Shown: positions 6,998-21,097 of the stretch, piece by piece
Layout of the letters: every line of letters begins with the position of its first letter
How positions within the stretch are numbered: position 1 is the stretch's first letter
NCBI RefSeq assembly: GCF_016711335.1
Contig: NZ_JADJTF010000001.1
Location: forward strand, 372,001-436,000
Source of the DNA: Thiofilum sp.
GTDB taxonomy: Bacteria > Pseudomonadota > Gammaproteobacteria > Thiotrichales > Thiotrichaceae
Direction: 5' to 3'
DNA: 64,000 bases
Made by a program: the position numbers and the translations under genes
Notes under the pieces: model-generated
The model's input: only the letters and a program-made list of their open reading frames with translations
Databases searched by the model: none
What the model was told of the DNA's origin: nothing

Positions 6998-9114
6998 TAA
7001 TAATCACCTTTTTTTACTACTGCTTGCACAACTTGGCTGGGTGCTTCAGCATATTTCTCAAATTCCATAGAATAGCTAGCGCGACCTTGTGTCGCAGAAC
7101 GCAGTGCCGTCGCATAGCCAAACATTGCACCAAGCGGTACTTCAGCACGAATGCTTTTACCAGTAGGTAAATCATCCATACCTAATACGGTACCTCGACG
7201 ACGATTAATATCGCCCATTATATCGCCCATATATTCTTCAGGGGCTACTACCTCAACCTTCATAATAGGTTCAAGCAGTACGGCTCCCGCATCCAATTGG
7301 CCTTGGCGCAATGCCATTGAAGCGGCAATCTTATAAGCTAATTCACTAGAATCAACTTCATGATAAGAACCATTAAATAAGACAGCTTTAAAATCTACCA
7401 GCGGATAACCTGCTAATGCACCGCTCACTAATTGCTCACGGATACCCTTGTCAACGGCTGGAATAAATTCTTTAGGAATGACTCCACCAACAATAGCATC
7501 CTCAAACTGATAGCCTGTACCTTGGGGAAGCGGCTCTAGACGCAACCAAACGTGACCATACTGACCTTTACCACCGGTTTGGCGAATAAACTTACCTTCG
7601 ACTTCAACCTTATTACGGATTGTTTCGCGGTAAGCTACTTGTGGCTTACCCACTGTGCAGCCCACATCATAATCACGCTTGAGCACATCTACTTTAATAT
7701 CTAGATGCAACTCACCCATACCAGAGATGATGGTCTGCCCTGAATCAGGATCAGTTTTTACTCTAAAGGAAGGATCTTCTTGCGCTAAACGGTTGAGAGC
7801 ATTAATCAGCTTATCTTGATCAGCCAGCGATTTAGGCTCAATGGCTACTGAAATCACTGGCTCAGGGAAATCCATGCGCTCTAAAATGATCTTATTATTT
7901 TGATCACATAAAGTATCGCCTGTCGTAATATCCTTAAGCCCCACGGCAGCAGCAATATCACCCGCTAGTACTTCTTCAATTTCCTCACGCGCATTAGCAT
8001 GCATTTGCACTAAGCGACCAATGCGTTCACGCTTACCTTTAATAGGATTAAAGACAACATCACCTGAACGTAAATGCCCTGAATACACGCGCATAAAGGT
8101 CAAAGTGCCGAAAGAATCGGTAGCAATTTTAAAAGCTAATGCTGAGAATGGCTCGGTGTCATCAGGATGGCGCTCTAGGACTTTAGCGTCCTCATCAAGA
8201 CTAGCTAGCCCCTTAATAGCAGGCATATCTAGAGGTGAGGGCAAATAGCGCACTACGCCATCTAAAACGGCTTGGACACCTTTATTTTTAAAGGCTGAAC
8301 CACAAAAAGTAGGAATGACTTTGCCTGTCAATGCTAATTGACGTAAAGCCCAATAGATCTCATTATCTGATAAAGTACCTTCTTCTAGGTACTTATTCAT
8401 TAATTCATCACTAGCATCAGCAACGGCTTCTAATAAAGCTTCACGCCACTGATTAGCTTTATCTAAGTAAGCATCAGGAATAGCTGTTGCTTGGTAGGTC
8501 ATCCCTTTATCGGTTTCATTCCAATAAAGGGCTTGCATACGCACTAAATCAATCACGCCTTGGAAGCTTTCTTCAGCCCCTATTGGCAACTGGACAGGGA
8601 CTGCATTAGCTGCTAGGCGTTCTTTGATCTGCTCCACCACACGCAGAAAATCTGCGCCTGAGCGATCCATTTTATTAATAAATGCAAGGCGCGGCACATG
8701 ATACTTATTCGCTTGACGCCATACCGTTTCAGACTGCGGCTCAACTCCACCCACAGCACAAAAGACAGCTACAGCACCATCCAAAACACGTAAGGAACGC
8801 TCAACTTCGATGGTAAAATCAACGTGTCCGGGAGTATCAATGATATTAATACGATGCTGCTCTAGCTGCTTATCCATGCCTTGCCAAAAGCAAGTGGTGG
8901 CAGCCGAGGTAATCGTAATTCCACGTTCTTGTTCTTGTGGCATCCAATCCATCGTCGCATTACCATCATGCACCTCACCTAATTTATGAGAGACACCGGT
9001 ATAAAATAGAATACGTTCAGTCGTCGTAGTTTTACCCGCATCAATATGAGCCATGATGCCGATATTACGATAACGCTCTATTGGGGTCTTGCGCACGAGA
9101 GTATGAGTAGCCAC
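6997..9114 (-). CDS. fusA: elongation factor G
   Basis: EF-G catalyses ribosomal translocation and, with RRF, recycling. The 705-residue product has the P-loop AHIDAGKTTTTER (about residues 20-32), the DTPGHVDF G3 motif and the NKMD G4 motif. The domain IV region (QTGGKGQYGHVWLRLEP) and the C-terminal MFGYATALRSATQGRASYSMEF are also present. The start codon is GTG at 9112-9114 with AGG nine bases upstream. It lies 14 bases after rpsG and overlaps tuf, giving the str order rpsL-rpsG-fusA-tuf. Confidence 0.98.
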   Translation of the reverse strand: MATHTLVRKTPIERYRNIGIMAHIDAGKTTTTERILFYTGVSHKLGEVHDGNATMDWMPQEQERGITITSAATTCFWQGMDKQLEQHRINIIDTPGHVDFTIEVERSLRVLDGAVAVFCAVGGVEPQSETVWRQANKYHVPRLAFINKMDRSGADFLRVVEQIKERLAANAVPVQLPIGAEESFQGVIDLVRMQALYWNETDKGMTYQATAIPDAYLDKANQWREALLEAVADASDELMNKYLEEGTLSDNEIYWALRQLALTGKVIPTFCGSAFKNKGVQAVLDGVVRYLPSPLDMPAIKGLASLDEDAKVLERHPDDTEPFSALAFKIATDSFGTLTFMRVYSGHLRSGDVVFNPIKGKRERIGRLVQMHANAREEIEEVLAGDIAAAVGLKDITTGDTLCDQNNKIILERMDFPEPVISVAIEPKSLADQDKLINALNRLAQEDPSFRVKTDPDSGQTIISGMGELHLDIKVDVLKRDYDVGCTVGKPQVAYRETIRNKVEVEGKFIRQTGGKGQYGHVWLRLEPLPQGTGYQFEDAIVGGVIPKEFIPAVDKGIREQLVSGALAGYPLVDFKAVLFNGSYHEVDSSELAYKIAASMALRQGQLDAGAVLLEPIMKVEVVAPEEYMGDIMGDINRRRGTVLGMDDLPTGKSIRAEVPLGAMFGYATALRSATQGRASYSMEFEKYAEAPSQVVQAVVKKGDY

Positions 9115-9128
9115 AACCGTTTACCTAA

Positions 9129-9599
9129 TTACCAACGGAAGTGAGCAAAAGCACGGTTCGCATCAGCCATACGATGAGTATCTTCACGCTTTTTCACCGC
9201 AGTACCACGCTTTTCAGCCGCATCCATTAGCTCACCTGCTAATTTACGCGCCATGGATTTTTCACCACGTTTACGAGCAGCATCAATTAACCAGCGCATC
9301 GCTAAAGCGTTTTGACGCACAGGACGTACTTCAACAGGTACTTGATAAGTCGCACCACCTACACGGCGAGCTTTAACTTCGACGGCTGGACGCACGTTAT
9401 CTAAAGCATCACTTAATATGGTCATGCCATCGCCGCCTTTCTTAGCAGCAATTTCATCTAAGGCACCGTAAATGATTTTTTCAGCTACCGCTTTCTTACC
9501 ATCTTGCATCACAGCATTCATGAATTTGCTGAGCAATTGGCTTCCAAACTTAGGATCGGGTAGTACTTCGCGTTTGGGGACTTCTCTTCTTCTAGGCAT
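9129..9599 (-). CDS. rpsG: 30S ribosomal protein S7
   Basis: S7 nucleates the 30S head and contacts E-site tRNA; in E. coli it is the translational repressor of the str operon. The 156-residue product starts MPRRREVPKREVLPDPKFGS and has the family core GGATYQVPVEVRPVRQNALAMRWL. It follows rpsL by only 16 bases. E. coli has about 100 bases here holding the S7 target, so that mechanism is not evident in this genome. Confidence 0.98.
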   Translation of the reverse strand: MPRRREVPKREVLPDPKFGSQLLSKFMNAVMQDGKKAVAEKIIYGALDEIAAKKGGDGMTILSDALDNVRPAVEVKARRVGGATYQVPVEVRPVRQNALAMRWLIDAARKRGEKSMARKLAGELMDAAEKRGTAVKKREDTHRMADANRAFAHFRW

Positions 9600-9615
9600 T
9601 TTTCAACACTCTCAA

Positions 9616-9990
9616 TTATTTCTTAGGACGTTTAGTACCGTATTTAGAACGGCCTTGTTTACGATCTTTAACACCTTGGGTATCTAAGCTACCGCGTACA
9701 GTGTGGTAACGCACACCAGGTAGATCTTTAACACGACCACCACGAATCAGTACTACCGAGTGCTCCTGAAGATTATGACCCTCACCACCGATATAGCTGG
9801 TGACTTCAAAACCATTAGTTAAGCGCACACGAGCCACTTTACGCATAGCGGAGTTAGGCTTTTTGGGAGTAGTTGTATAAACGCGAGTGCATACACCACG
9901 ACGTTGTGGACATGCTTCTAAAGCAGGTACGCTGCTTTTTTCAACCTTGCTTTTACGCGGTTTGCGTACTAGCTGATTAACTGTTGCCAT
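9616..9990 (-). CDS. rpsL: 30S ribosomal protein S12
   Basis: S12 controls decoding accuracy. The 124-residue product starts MATVNQLVRKPR and contains the decoding-loop segments TTPKKPNSAMRKVARVRL and GGRVKDLPGVRYHTVRG, with the lysines where streptomycin resistance changes occur in other bacteria (KKPNSA; VKDLPG) both wild type. It is the first gene of the str operon, about 90 bases downstream of a strong promoter. Confidence 0.98.
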   Translation of the reverse strand: MATVNQLVRKPRKSKVEKSSVPALEACPQRRGVCTRVYTTTPKKPNSAMRKVARVRLTNGFEVTSYIGGEGHNLQEHSVVLIRGGRVKDLPGVRYHTVRGSLDTQGVKDRKQGRSKYGTKRPKK

Positions 9991-10066
9991 GTAATTAAAT
10001 TCTCCTACGAGATATGTATGAGTGAATGGAATTGATCACTCTCATATAAAAACTTCGGCCGGAAAT

Positions 10067-10083
10067 CGACCTATTTAAGGTCG
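10067..10083 (-). promoter_or_regulatory. 5' leader hairpin of the rpsL transcript
   Basis: A perfect 6-bp stem (CGACCT/AGGTCG, 5-base loop) lies at the expected 5' end of the str transcript, a few bases after the -10 element. No U-tract follows, so it is not a terminator. It may stabilise the mRNA or serve regulation; no family match is claimed. Confidence 0.35.
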
Positions 10084-10087
10084 CAAG

Positions 10088-10116
10088 ATTCTAGGGATGG
10101 CTATCCATTCTGTCAA
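10088..10116 (-). promoter_or_regulatory. sigma-70 promoter of the str operon
   Basis: On the minus strand TTGACA (plus-strand 10111-10116) is separated by exactly 17 bases from TAGAAT (10088-10093). It lies in the 176-base gap between rpoC and rpsL and directs transcription toward rpsL, about 85-95 bases upstream of the ATG. The consensus -35, ideal spacing and 5/6 -10 suggest a strong promoter. Confidence 0.85.
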
Positions 10117-10166
10117 GTTATGTTTAGCCACCCTAGTCAAGCACTTGCTTAATAAGACTAAGACTA

Positions 10167-14366
<4,200 letters not shown>

Positions 14367-14441
14367 CGCTTTGCCCGCTGCATTCAGTCAAAAGGACAAA
14401 CTAAGCACTTAGGCTTTAAGTACTCAGTAGCTGCTTTCATA

Positions 14442-17400
14442 TTAATCGGTTTCGAGTTCGATATTTAAGCCTAAGGAACGAATTTCTTTCATCAATACAT
14501 TAAAGGACTCTGGCATACCGGCTACCATCGAGTGATCACCATCGACAATGTTTTTGTACATCTTATTACGACCATTCACATCGTCTGATTTCACAGTGAG
14601 CATTTCTTGTAAGGTATAGGCTGCACCATAGGCCTCCAGCGCCCACACCTCCATCTCACCGAAACGTTGACCACCAAACTGTGCTTTACCGCCCAGAGGT
14701 TGTTGAGTCACTAAACTATAAGGCCCTGTTGAGCGCCCATGCATTTTGTCATCCACTAAGTGGTTGAGCTTGAGCATGTGCATATACCCTACTGTCACCT
14801 TACGCTCAAAAGAGTCACCGGTACGACCGTCATATAATGTGGTTTGACCACCCTCAGGTAGATCAGCCAGACGTAACATCTCTTTAATCTCGGCCTCATG
14901 CGCACCGTCGAATACGGGCGTTGCCATAGGCACACCACCACGTAAATTTCCGGCTAGTTCAATGACCTCAGCATCACTTAACTCGGATATATCCCCTTGG
15001 CGTGGATTACCTCCGGTTGAGTAAACCTGAGTAATAAATTGACGCAGTTCATCCACTCGTGCTTTGGTATCGATCATGCGTGCAATTTTTTCGCCTAGAC
15101 CTTTCGCTGCCCAACCTAGGTGGGTTTCTAATACTTGTCCAACGTTCATACGTGAAGGAACCCCTAGAGGATTCAATACGATGTCCACCGTCTGACCATT
15201 TTCTAGATAAGGCATATCTTCAACAGGAACAATCTTGGAGACTACCCCTTTATTACCATGACGACCCGCCATTTTGTCACCGGGCTGCATACGGCGCTTA
15301 ACCGCGATATACACCTTGACCATTTTCATAACGCCAGCGGGTAAATCATCACCAGCGGTCAATTTCTCGCGTTGCTTTTGTAAGCGGGTCTCGTAAGATT
15401 TCTTCTTATCTAGTAATTGGTTGTTAAGCACTTCTAGTTGCGCATTCAACAGCTCATCCGCTAGGCGAATTGAGAACCAATCTTTCCGTGCTAAGCCATC
15501 CATATACTCTTGAGTAATGGTATCACCTGAGCGCAAACGATTAGGTCCACCATCAGCCACTTGATTCAGCACTAAACGTCCCACACGCTCGTACACGTCT
15601 GTTTCGTAAATACGTAATTCATCGAGTAAATCTTTACGTACTTGCTTTAAAGACTCTTCTTGAATCGCTAAAGCCCGTGCATCGCGCTCTACGCCATCCC
15701 GCGTAAACACCCGCACGTCGATAACCGTTCCGGTCATGCCCGTGGGCACACGTAAAGAACTGTCTTTAACGTCAGAAGCTTTTTCACCGAAGATAGCACG
15801 TAGCAGCTTTTCTTCCGGTGTTAGTTGGCTTTCACCTTTGGGGGTAACTTTACCAACTAAAATATCGTTAGGCTTTACCTCCGCACCCACATGAATAATG
15901 CCGCACTCATCTAATTTAGACAGTAAGCTTTCACTCACATTAGGAATATCGGCAGTAATTTCTTCAGGTCCTAACTTCGTATCACGCGCTAAGCAAATGA
16001 GCTCTTCGATATGAATAGAGGTATAACGATCCTCATCCACGACGCGCTCCGATAATAAAATCGAATCCTCGAAGTTATAACCATTCCAAGGCATGAAGGC
16101 GATGAACATATTTTGTCCTAAAGCCAATTCACCAAGGTCAGTAGACGAACCATCTGCTAATACATCACCCCGTTCAACTACATCGCCTACTTTGACAATA
16201 GGGCGTTGATTGATACTGGTATTTTGATTAGAACGGGTGTACTTAATGAGGTTATAAATATCTACCCCACCACGCTCATCCGCTTCACTATCATGTACAC
16301 GCACTACCACACGGCTGGCATCGACCGAATCAATGACTCCACCGCGTTTAGCTGACACCGTAGAGCCTGAATCAACCGCAACCGCACGCTCCATACCTGT
16401 TCCTACTAGAGGCTTATCCGCCCGTAAGCAAGGTACGGCTTGACGTTGCATGTTGGAACCCATCAAGGCGCGGTTCGCATCGTCATGCTCCAAAAACGGA
16501 ATCAAGGAAGCAGCCACGGATACAATTTGCTTAGGCGATACGTCCATGTATTGCACGCGCTCAGCAGGCATTAGAGTAAATTCGTTTTTATGACGGCAAG
16601 TCACAAACTCACTCGCAAATGAACCATCGGCATTTAATTCAGCATTGGCTTGTGCAATAACGAACTGAGACTCTTCAATAGCCGATAGGTAATCAACATC
16701 AGACGTTACTTTACCATCCACAATACGGCGATAAGGCGTCTCTAGGAAACCATATTCATTAGTACGCGCATATACGGACAATGAGTTGATAAGACCGATA
16801 TTAGGCCCCTCAGGCGTCTCAATCGGGCAAACACGACCGTAGTGAGTCGGATGAACGTCACGTACCTCAAAGCCTGCACGCTCACGCGTTAAACCACCAG
16901 GGCCTAAAGCAGAGATACGACGCTTATGTGTTACTTCAGATAATGGATTATTTTGATCCATGAACTGAGAAAGCTGACTAGAACCAAAGAACTCTTTAAT
17001 CGCTGCGGATACAGGCTTGGAGTTAACCAACTCTTGTGGCATCAGCCCTTCGCTTTCTGCCATAGTGAGGCGTTCTTTTACTGCACGCTCAACCCGTACC
17101 AAACCGATACGGAAGGCATTTTCAGCCATCTCGCCAACACTACGAATACGACGATTACCTAAATGGTCAATATCATCAACATCATCCCGACCATCACAAA
17201 TATCAATCAGCTTCTTAAGGACTGCTAAAATATCTTCTTGGTCTAATACGCCACTACCCGTTGATTCTTCACGACCTAGACGGCGATTAAACTTCATGCG
17301 ACCTACCGCCGATAGGTCATAACGCTCTTCAGTAAAGAATAAGTTATTGAATAAGTTTTCGGCTGATTCCTTAGTCGGCGGCTCGCCGGGGCGCATCATA

Positions 17401-18521
17401 CGATAGATTTCTACCTGCGCTTCTAAGGGTGAATGGGTAGGATCAATTCTAATAGTATTAGAAATAAACGCACCGCGATCTAATTCATTGGTGAATAGAA
17501 TACGGAAATCTTCAACACGATTATCTCTGAATTTTTCTAATAGATCGTTAGTGACCTCGGTATTAGCTTGCGCTAGTAACTCACCTGTAAACGTATCCAC
17601 CACATTATGGGCAATGACTTTGCCTACAATATAGTCAGTCGGCACTAATAACTTATTCAGTTTAGCCTCATCCAGTTTACGGATATGCTTAGCGGTAATA
17701 CGACGCCCAGCTTCTACTAACACCTCATTATTAATCTTAATATCAAATGAGGCTAACTCACCGCGTAGACGATCCGGCACTAGATCAATTTCAACTTTAT
17801 CTAAACCTAAATGCACGCGAGTGGTATCGAAGTAATAGTCTAAAATCTGCTCATTATCCATGCCTAAGGCACGTAATAAGATGGTAGCAGGCAATTTACG
17901 CCGGCGGTCAATGCGCACGAAAATTGAATCTTTAGGATCTAATTCAAAATCCAACCATGAACCACGATACGGAATAACCCGTGCACTGTGTAATAACTTG
18001 CCTGCGGTATTGGATTTGCCTTTGTCATGCTCAAAGAATACGCCCGGAGAGCGATGTAATTGCGATACAATCACGCGCTCAGTACCATTAATGATAAAAG
18101 TACCTTTGTCGGTCATTAAAGGCAGTTCACCTAAATAAACATCCTGCTCTTTAATCGCTTTGACTATCTTAGCCCCAGCCGGTGCATCTTTGTCATTAAT
18201 GACTAAACGTAATTTAACCCGCAAGGAAGCTGCATAGGTTAAACCACGTAATTGGCACTCTTGCACATCAAAAACAGGCTCAGCCAAACGGTAATCTACA
18301 TACTCTAAAGACACATAGCCGTTATAGCTTATGATCGGGAACACAGATGAGAATGCCGCATGTAAACCTTGTTGCGACCGCTTATCGACTGTTTTGTCGA
18401 GTTGTAAAAAGCCGTCGTATGATTCCAGTTGGATAGCGAGAAGTTCAGGCACTTCTAACACTTGCTCACGTTTACCGAAATCTTTACGGATTCGTTTTTT
18501 CTCAGTATAACTCAGTCCCAT
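14442..18521 (-). CDS. rpoB: DNA-directed RNA polymerase subunit beta
   Basis: Beta forms the other half of the polymerase cleft and holds the rifampicin pocket. The 1359-residue product shows the Rif-cluster region (SQLSQFMDQNNPLSEVTHKRRISALGPGGL), wild type at the commonly changed Asp, His and Ser positions, and FMPWNGYNFEDSILLSERVV. The C-terminal block GGKAQFGGQRFGEMEVWALEAYGAA is also present. The length is close to the E. coli 1342. It follows rplL by 174 bases that include an attenuator-like hairpin. Confidence 0.99.
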   Translation of the reverse strand: MGLSYTEKKRIRKDFGKREQVLEVPELLAIQLESYDGFLQLDKTVDKRSQQGLHAAFSSVFPIISYNGYVSLEYVDYRLAEPVFDVQECQLRGLTYAASLRVKLRLVINDKDAPAGAKIVKAIKEQDVYLGELPLMTDKGTFIINGTERVIVSQLHRSPGVFFEHDKGKSNTAGKLLHSARVIPYRGSWLDFELDPKDSIFVRIDRRRKLPATILLRALGMDNEQILDYYFDTTRVHLGLDKVEIDLVPDRLRGELASFDIKINNEVLVEAGRRITAKHIRKLDEAKLNKLLVPTDYIVGKVIAHNVVDTFTGELLAQANTEVTNDLLEKFRDNRVEDFRILFTNELDRGAFISNTIRIDPTHSPLEAQVEIYRMMRPGEPPTKESAENLFNNLFFTEERYDLSAVGRMKFNRRLGREESTGSGVLDQEDILAVLKKLIDICDGRDDVDDIDHLGNRRIRSVGEMAENAFRIGLVRVERAVKERLTMAESEGLMPQELVNSKPVSAAIKEFFGSSQLSQFMDQNNPLSEVTHKRRISALGPGGLTRERAGFEVRDVHPTHYGRVCPIETPEGPNIGLINSLSVYARTNEYGFLETPYRRIVDGKVTSDVDYLSAIEESQFVIAQANAELNADGSFASEFVTCRHKNEFTLMPAERVQYMDVSPKQIVSVAASLIPFLEHDDANRALMGSNMQRQAVPCLRADKPLVGTGMERAVAVDSGSTVSAKRGGVIDSVDASRVVVRVHDSEADERGGVDIYNLIKYTRSNQNTSINQRPIVKVGDVVERGDVLADGSSTDLGELALGQNMFIAFMPWNGYNFEDSILLSERVVDEDRYTSIHIEELICLARDTKLGPEEITADIPNVSESLLSKLDECGIIHVGAEVKPNDILVGKVTPKGESQLTPEEKLLRAIFGEKASDVKDSSLRVPTGMTGTVIDVRVFTRDGVERDARALAIQEESLKQVRKDLLDELRIYETDVYERVGRLVLNQVADGGPNRLRSGDTITQEYMDGLARKDWFSIRLADELLNAQLEVLNNQLLDKKKSYETRLQKQREKLTAGDDLPAGVMKMVKVYIAVKRRMQPGDKMAGRHGNKGVVSKIVPVEDMPYLENGQTVDIVLNPLGVPSRMNVGQVLETHLGWAAKGLGEKIARMIDTKARVDELRQFITQVYSTGGNPRQGDISELSDAEVIELAGNLRGGVPMATPVFDGAHEAEIKEMLRLADLPEGGQTTLYDGRTGDSFERKVTVGYMHMLKLNHLVDDKMHGRSTGPYSLVTQQPLGGKAQFGGQRFGEMEVWALEAYGAAYTLQEMLTVKSDDVNGRNKMYKNIVDGDHSMVAGMPESFNVLMKEIRSLGLNIELETD

Positions 18522-18607
18522 CGTGTTTCCTCACTTGGAATCAGACTTTTAAATGACCCCAACGGTCATTCCTAATAACATCGTTTATTGCCTACTATAT
18601 AAGCGGC

Positions 18608-18640
18608 AAAAGGCCGACAGCGCAACTACACTGTCAGCCT
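18608..18640 (-). terminator. attenuator-like hairpin between rplL and rpoB
   Basis: On the minus strand GGCTGACAG pairs with CTGTCGGCC (one G.U wobble, about 10-base loop) and TTTT follows. E. coli has a partial terminator with an RNase III site at this exact place, which lowers rpoBC expression relative to the L7/L12 genes. The same role is inferred here from position and form. Confidence 0.7.
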
Positions 18641-18695
18641 CTAAAGTTTAGGTAGGATCAATTGCTAACAAACAACATACCTACTCAAAACACTA

Positions 18696-19079
18696 TTACT
18701 TAATCTCAACTTTAGCGCCAGCTTCTTCAAGCTTCTTCTTAACATCTTCAGCTTCAGCTTTAGGAGCTGCTTCTTTAACAGTAGAAGGAACGCCTTCAAC
18801 CAGTGCTTTGGCTTCTTTTAAGCCTAAACCAGTTAGTTCACGCACTACTTTAATAACGCCGATTTTGTTTTCACCGAAGCTAGTCATTACCACGTTGAAT
18901 TCGGTTTGCTCTTCAACAGGAGCAGCCGCTTCACCAGCACCACCAGCAACAGCAACTGTTTGAACAGCAGCAGTTACACCAAATTTTTCTTCAATTGCAG
19001 CAATTAATTCTACAATTTCAGTTACAGTCATGTTGGCAAATGCTTCCAACAAATCGGGCAGAGAAATCGCCATCGCCAT
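18696..19079 (-). CDS. rplL: 50S ribosomal protein L7/L12
   Basis: L7/L12 forms the flexible stalk that recruits translation GTPases. I choose the ATG at 19077-19079 (127 residues) because GGAG lies nine bases upstream. An in-frame TTG 15 bases earlier has no such site. The product has the N-terminal dimerisation helix region (TEIVELIAAIEEKFGV), an Ala/Gly/Val-rich hinge, and the C-terminal domain with KIGVIKVVRELTGLGLKEAKALVE. It lies 53 bases after rplJ. Confidence 0.97.
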   Translation of the reverse strand: MAMAISLPDLLEAFANMTVTEIVELIAAIEEKFGVTAAVQTVAVAGGAGEAAAPVEEQTEFNVVMTSFGENKIGVIKVVRELTGLGLKEAKALVEGVPSTVKEAAPKAEAEDVKKKLEEAGAKVEIK

Positions 19080-19132
19080 TTTGTTTATCTCCAAAAAACC
19101 TAAATCAGTATGAGTATCGTAAAATCAAGTTA

Positions 19133-19669
19133 TCAAGCTGCGTCAGCTTCAGCAGGTGCTGGAGCACCGCCATCTTTCTGGTCACGCAATGCAGCAAGAG
19201 TACGAGCAAATTTATCCAACGGAGCACGTAGAACAGCAGCTAAAGTAGCCAAAGCTTGTTCACGAGTCGGTAACTTAGCTAAGCGCTCTAATTCAGATCC
19301 GGGCAAAGTTTGACCATCGATAGTCACAAACTTCACTTCTAACTTATCTGCATTAGCTTTATCTGCTTTTAAAAAGTCACGTAATAAACGTGCTGCTGAA
19401 CCCGGATCTTCTTGAGAAAACGCTAGCACCATAGGACCAGTTAAGTTTTCACCTAAAGATTCAAAGTTCGTATCTTTTACAGCGATACGCGCTAAGTTAT
19501 TTTTTACCACCCGTAAATACACGCCAGAAGAACGTGCTTTCTTACGTAATGAGGTTAATTGCCCTGCACTCAGACCACGGTTTTCAGCTGCAACCGCAGA
19601 ATGAGCACTCGCAGCGACTGCGGCCACTTCAGAGACAACTTGTTTTTTCTCTTCCAGTGTTAATGCCAC
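19133..19669 (-). CDS. rplJ: 50S ribosomal protein L10
   Basis: L10 anchors the L7/L12 stalk and, in complex with L12, represses its own mRNA leader. I choose the GTG at 19667-19669 (VALTLEEKKQVVSEVAAVA, 178 residues). It has AGGAG eight bases upstream and aligns with the MALNLEDK start of E. coli L10. A longer in-frame form would add 14 residues with no counterpart. The C-terminal Ala/Pro-rich tail is a little longer than in E. coli. Confidence 0.95.
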   Translation of the reverse strand: MALTLEEKKQVVSEVAAVAASAHSAVAAENRGLSAGQLTSLRKKARSSGVYLRVVKNNLARIAVKDTNFESLGENLTGPMVLAFSQEDPGSAARLLRDFLKADKANADKLEVKFVTIDGQTLPGSELERLAKLPTREQALATLAAVLRAPLDKFARTLAALRDQKDGGAPAPAEADAA

Positions 19670-19917
19670 GTTATCTACTCCTGGTTCGGCGGAAAAACCA
19701 CCGTTAATCAATCAAACACCATTTTCATTATGTTTGAAGGAAACAGCGCCCCAAACCAATACTGACTCGGGTTACGCCATCTACGCAGGCTTTACCTAGA
19801 GGTATCATTAAGTTAAAGACTTAACACCTGCGGTCTTTGACGACATACATCATGTATATCTAGTGCCTCACGGCAGCTCACATCCTTGTGAACGAAGGCT
19901 TAAAAGCCTTGAATTGA
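19670..19917 (-). promoter_or_regulatory. L10(L12)4-type autoregulatory leader of rplJ
   Basis: The 248-base gap between rplA and rplJ holds the typical L10 leader. CGCAGG (plus-strand 19827-19832) pairs with CCTGCG (19784-19789) to close an internal TTAAG/CTTAA stem. The conserved CCTGCGTAGATGG stretch known from E. coli-type leaders is also present. A separate 7-bp hairpin (AAGGCTT-TT-AAGCCTT, 19895-19910) lies near the rplA end without a U-tract. The regulatory reading is by family knowledge: L10-L12 binding blocks rplJ translation. Confidence 0.8.
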
Positions 19918-20613
19918 TTAATAGCTTAAGCTAGAGCTATCAACGCGCACGCCAGCACCCATCGTAGTGGATACCGCGACTGCTTTGAGATAAACACCTT
20001 TAGCACTGGAAGGCTTAGCTTTCACTAAGTCAGAAACTAAGGCGTTAATGTTTTCAACTAATTTATCAGTAGCAAAGTCAACATTACCAACGGCTGCATG
20101 AATAATACCCGCTTTATCAGTACGATAACGTACTTGACCTGCTTTAGCATTTCTTACCGCAGTAGCTACGTCTGGAGTGACAGTACCTACTTTAGGGTTA
20201 GGCATTAAACCGCGTGGACCTAAAATTTGACCTAATTGACCTACCACACGCATAGCATCAGGACTAGCGATGACCACATCAAAGTCCATGCGACCGCCTT
20301 TAATTTCAGCCGCTAAATCATCAAAGCCGACAATATCGGCACCGGCTGCACGCGCAGCTTCAGCATTAGCACCTTGAGTAAAGACTGCTACTCGTACTGA
20401 CTTACCATTACCATTAGGTAATACGGTAGCACCACGTACTACTTGGTCTGATTTACGTGGATCAACGCCTAAATTAATAGCGACATCCACACTTTCGACA
20501 AATTTAGCGCGGGGCAAAGATTTTAAAACATCTAATGCTTCTGCCAAAGCATAGGATTTCTCACGAGATACTACTGCACGGATTGCTTGTTGACGCTTAG
20601 AAAGTTTTGCCAT
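19918..20613 (-). CDS. rplA: 50S ribosomal protein L1
   Basis: L1 forms the mobile stalk that moves E-site tRNA, and in E. coli it represses its own operon by binding upstream of rplK. The 231-residue product has the signature VIASPDAMRVVGQLGQILGPRGLMPNPKVGTVTPDV (about residues 116-150) and is of normal length. It follows rplK by two bases, so the two are translationally coupled. Confidence 0.98.
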   Translation of the reverse strand: MAKLSKRQQAIRAVVSREKSYALAEALDVLKSLPRAKFVESVDVAINLGVDPRKSDQVVRGATVLPNGNGKSVRVAVFTQGANAEAARAAGADIVGFDDLAAEIKGGRMDFDVVIASPDAMRVVGQLGQILGPRGLMPNPKVGTVTPDVATAVRNAKAGQVRYRTDKAGIIHAAVGNVDFATDKLVENINALVSDLVKAKPSSAKGVYLKAVAVSTTMGAGVRVDSSSLSY

Positions 20614-20615
20614 GA

Positions 20616-21044
20616 TTAAATCTCCACTTCCAAGCCCATACTACGAGCGCTACCTGCGATAGTACGTACTGCTGCATCAAGATCAGCCGCTGTTAAATCA
20701 GGTTCTTTAGCCTTGGCAATATCTTCTAATTGCGCACGCGTAACCTTACCTACTTTCTGCGTATTAGGACGGCTGCTACCAGACTTAATGCCCGCTGCTT
20801 TCTTTAATAAGATAGTGGCAGGTGGTGTTTTAGTAACAAAGGTAAAGCTTTTATCAGTGTAAACGGTAATCACGACTGGAATCGGTAAACCAACTTCTAA
20901 ACCCTGAGTAGCCGCATTGAATGCTTTACAAAACTCCATAATGTTCACGCCTTTTTGACCTAAAGCGGGACCAACTGGAGGACTAGGATTTGCTTTACCA
21001 GCAGCGACTTGTAGCTTGATATAGCTACTAACTTTCTTTGCCAT
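20616..21044 (-). CDS. rplK: 50S ribosomal protein L11
   Basis: L11 forms the GTPase-associated centre and is needed for RelA activation. The 142-residue product begins MAKKVSSYIKLQVAAGKANPSPPVGPALGQKGVNIMEFCKAFN, with the proline-rich N-domain motif PSPPVGPALGQ, and has the C-terminal rRNA-binding domain. It lies 53 bases after nusG. An L1 binding site would be expected there but I could not identify one. Confidence 0.98.
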   Translation of the reverse strand: MAKKVSSYIKLQVAAGKANPSPPVGPALGQKGVNIMEFCKAFNAATQGLEVGLPIPVVITVYTDKSFTFVTKTPPATILLKKAAGIKSGSSRPNTQKVGKVTRAQLEDIAKAKEPDLTAADLDAAVRTIAGSARSMGLEVEI

Positions 21045-21097
21045 ATGAACACCTATGCGGGTAATAACGCCTTACGGCTCCCCATTAAATTAATCTA

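Noticed and set aside
10117..10166. Terminator after rpoC
   Set aside because: Only short CAAG/CTTG and AAGC/GCTT pairings without a U-tract are present, so no call is made.
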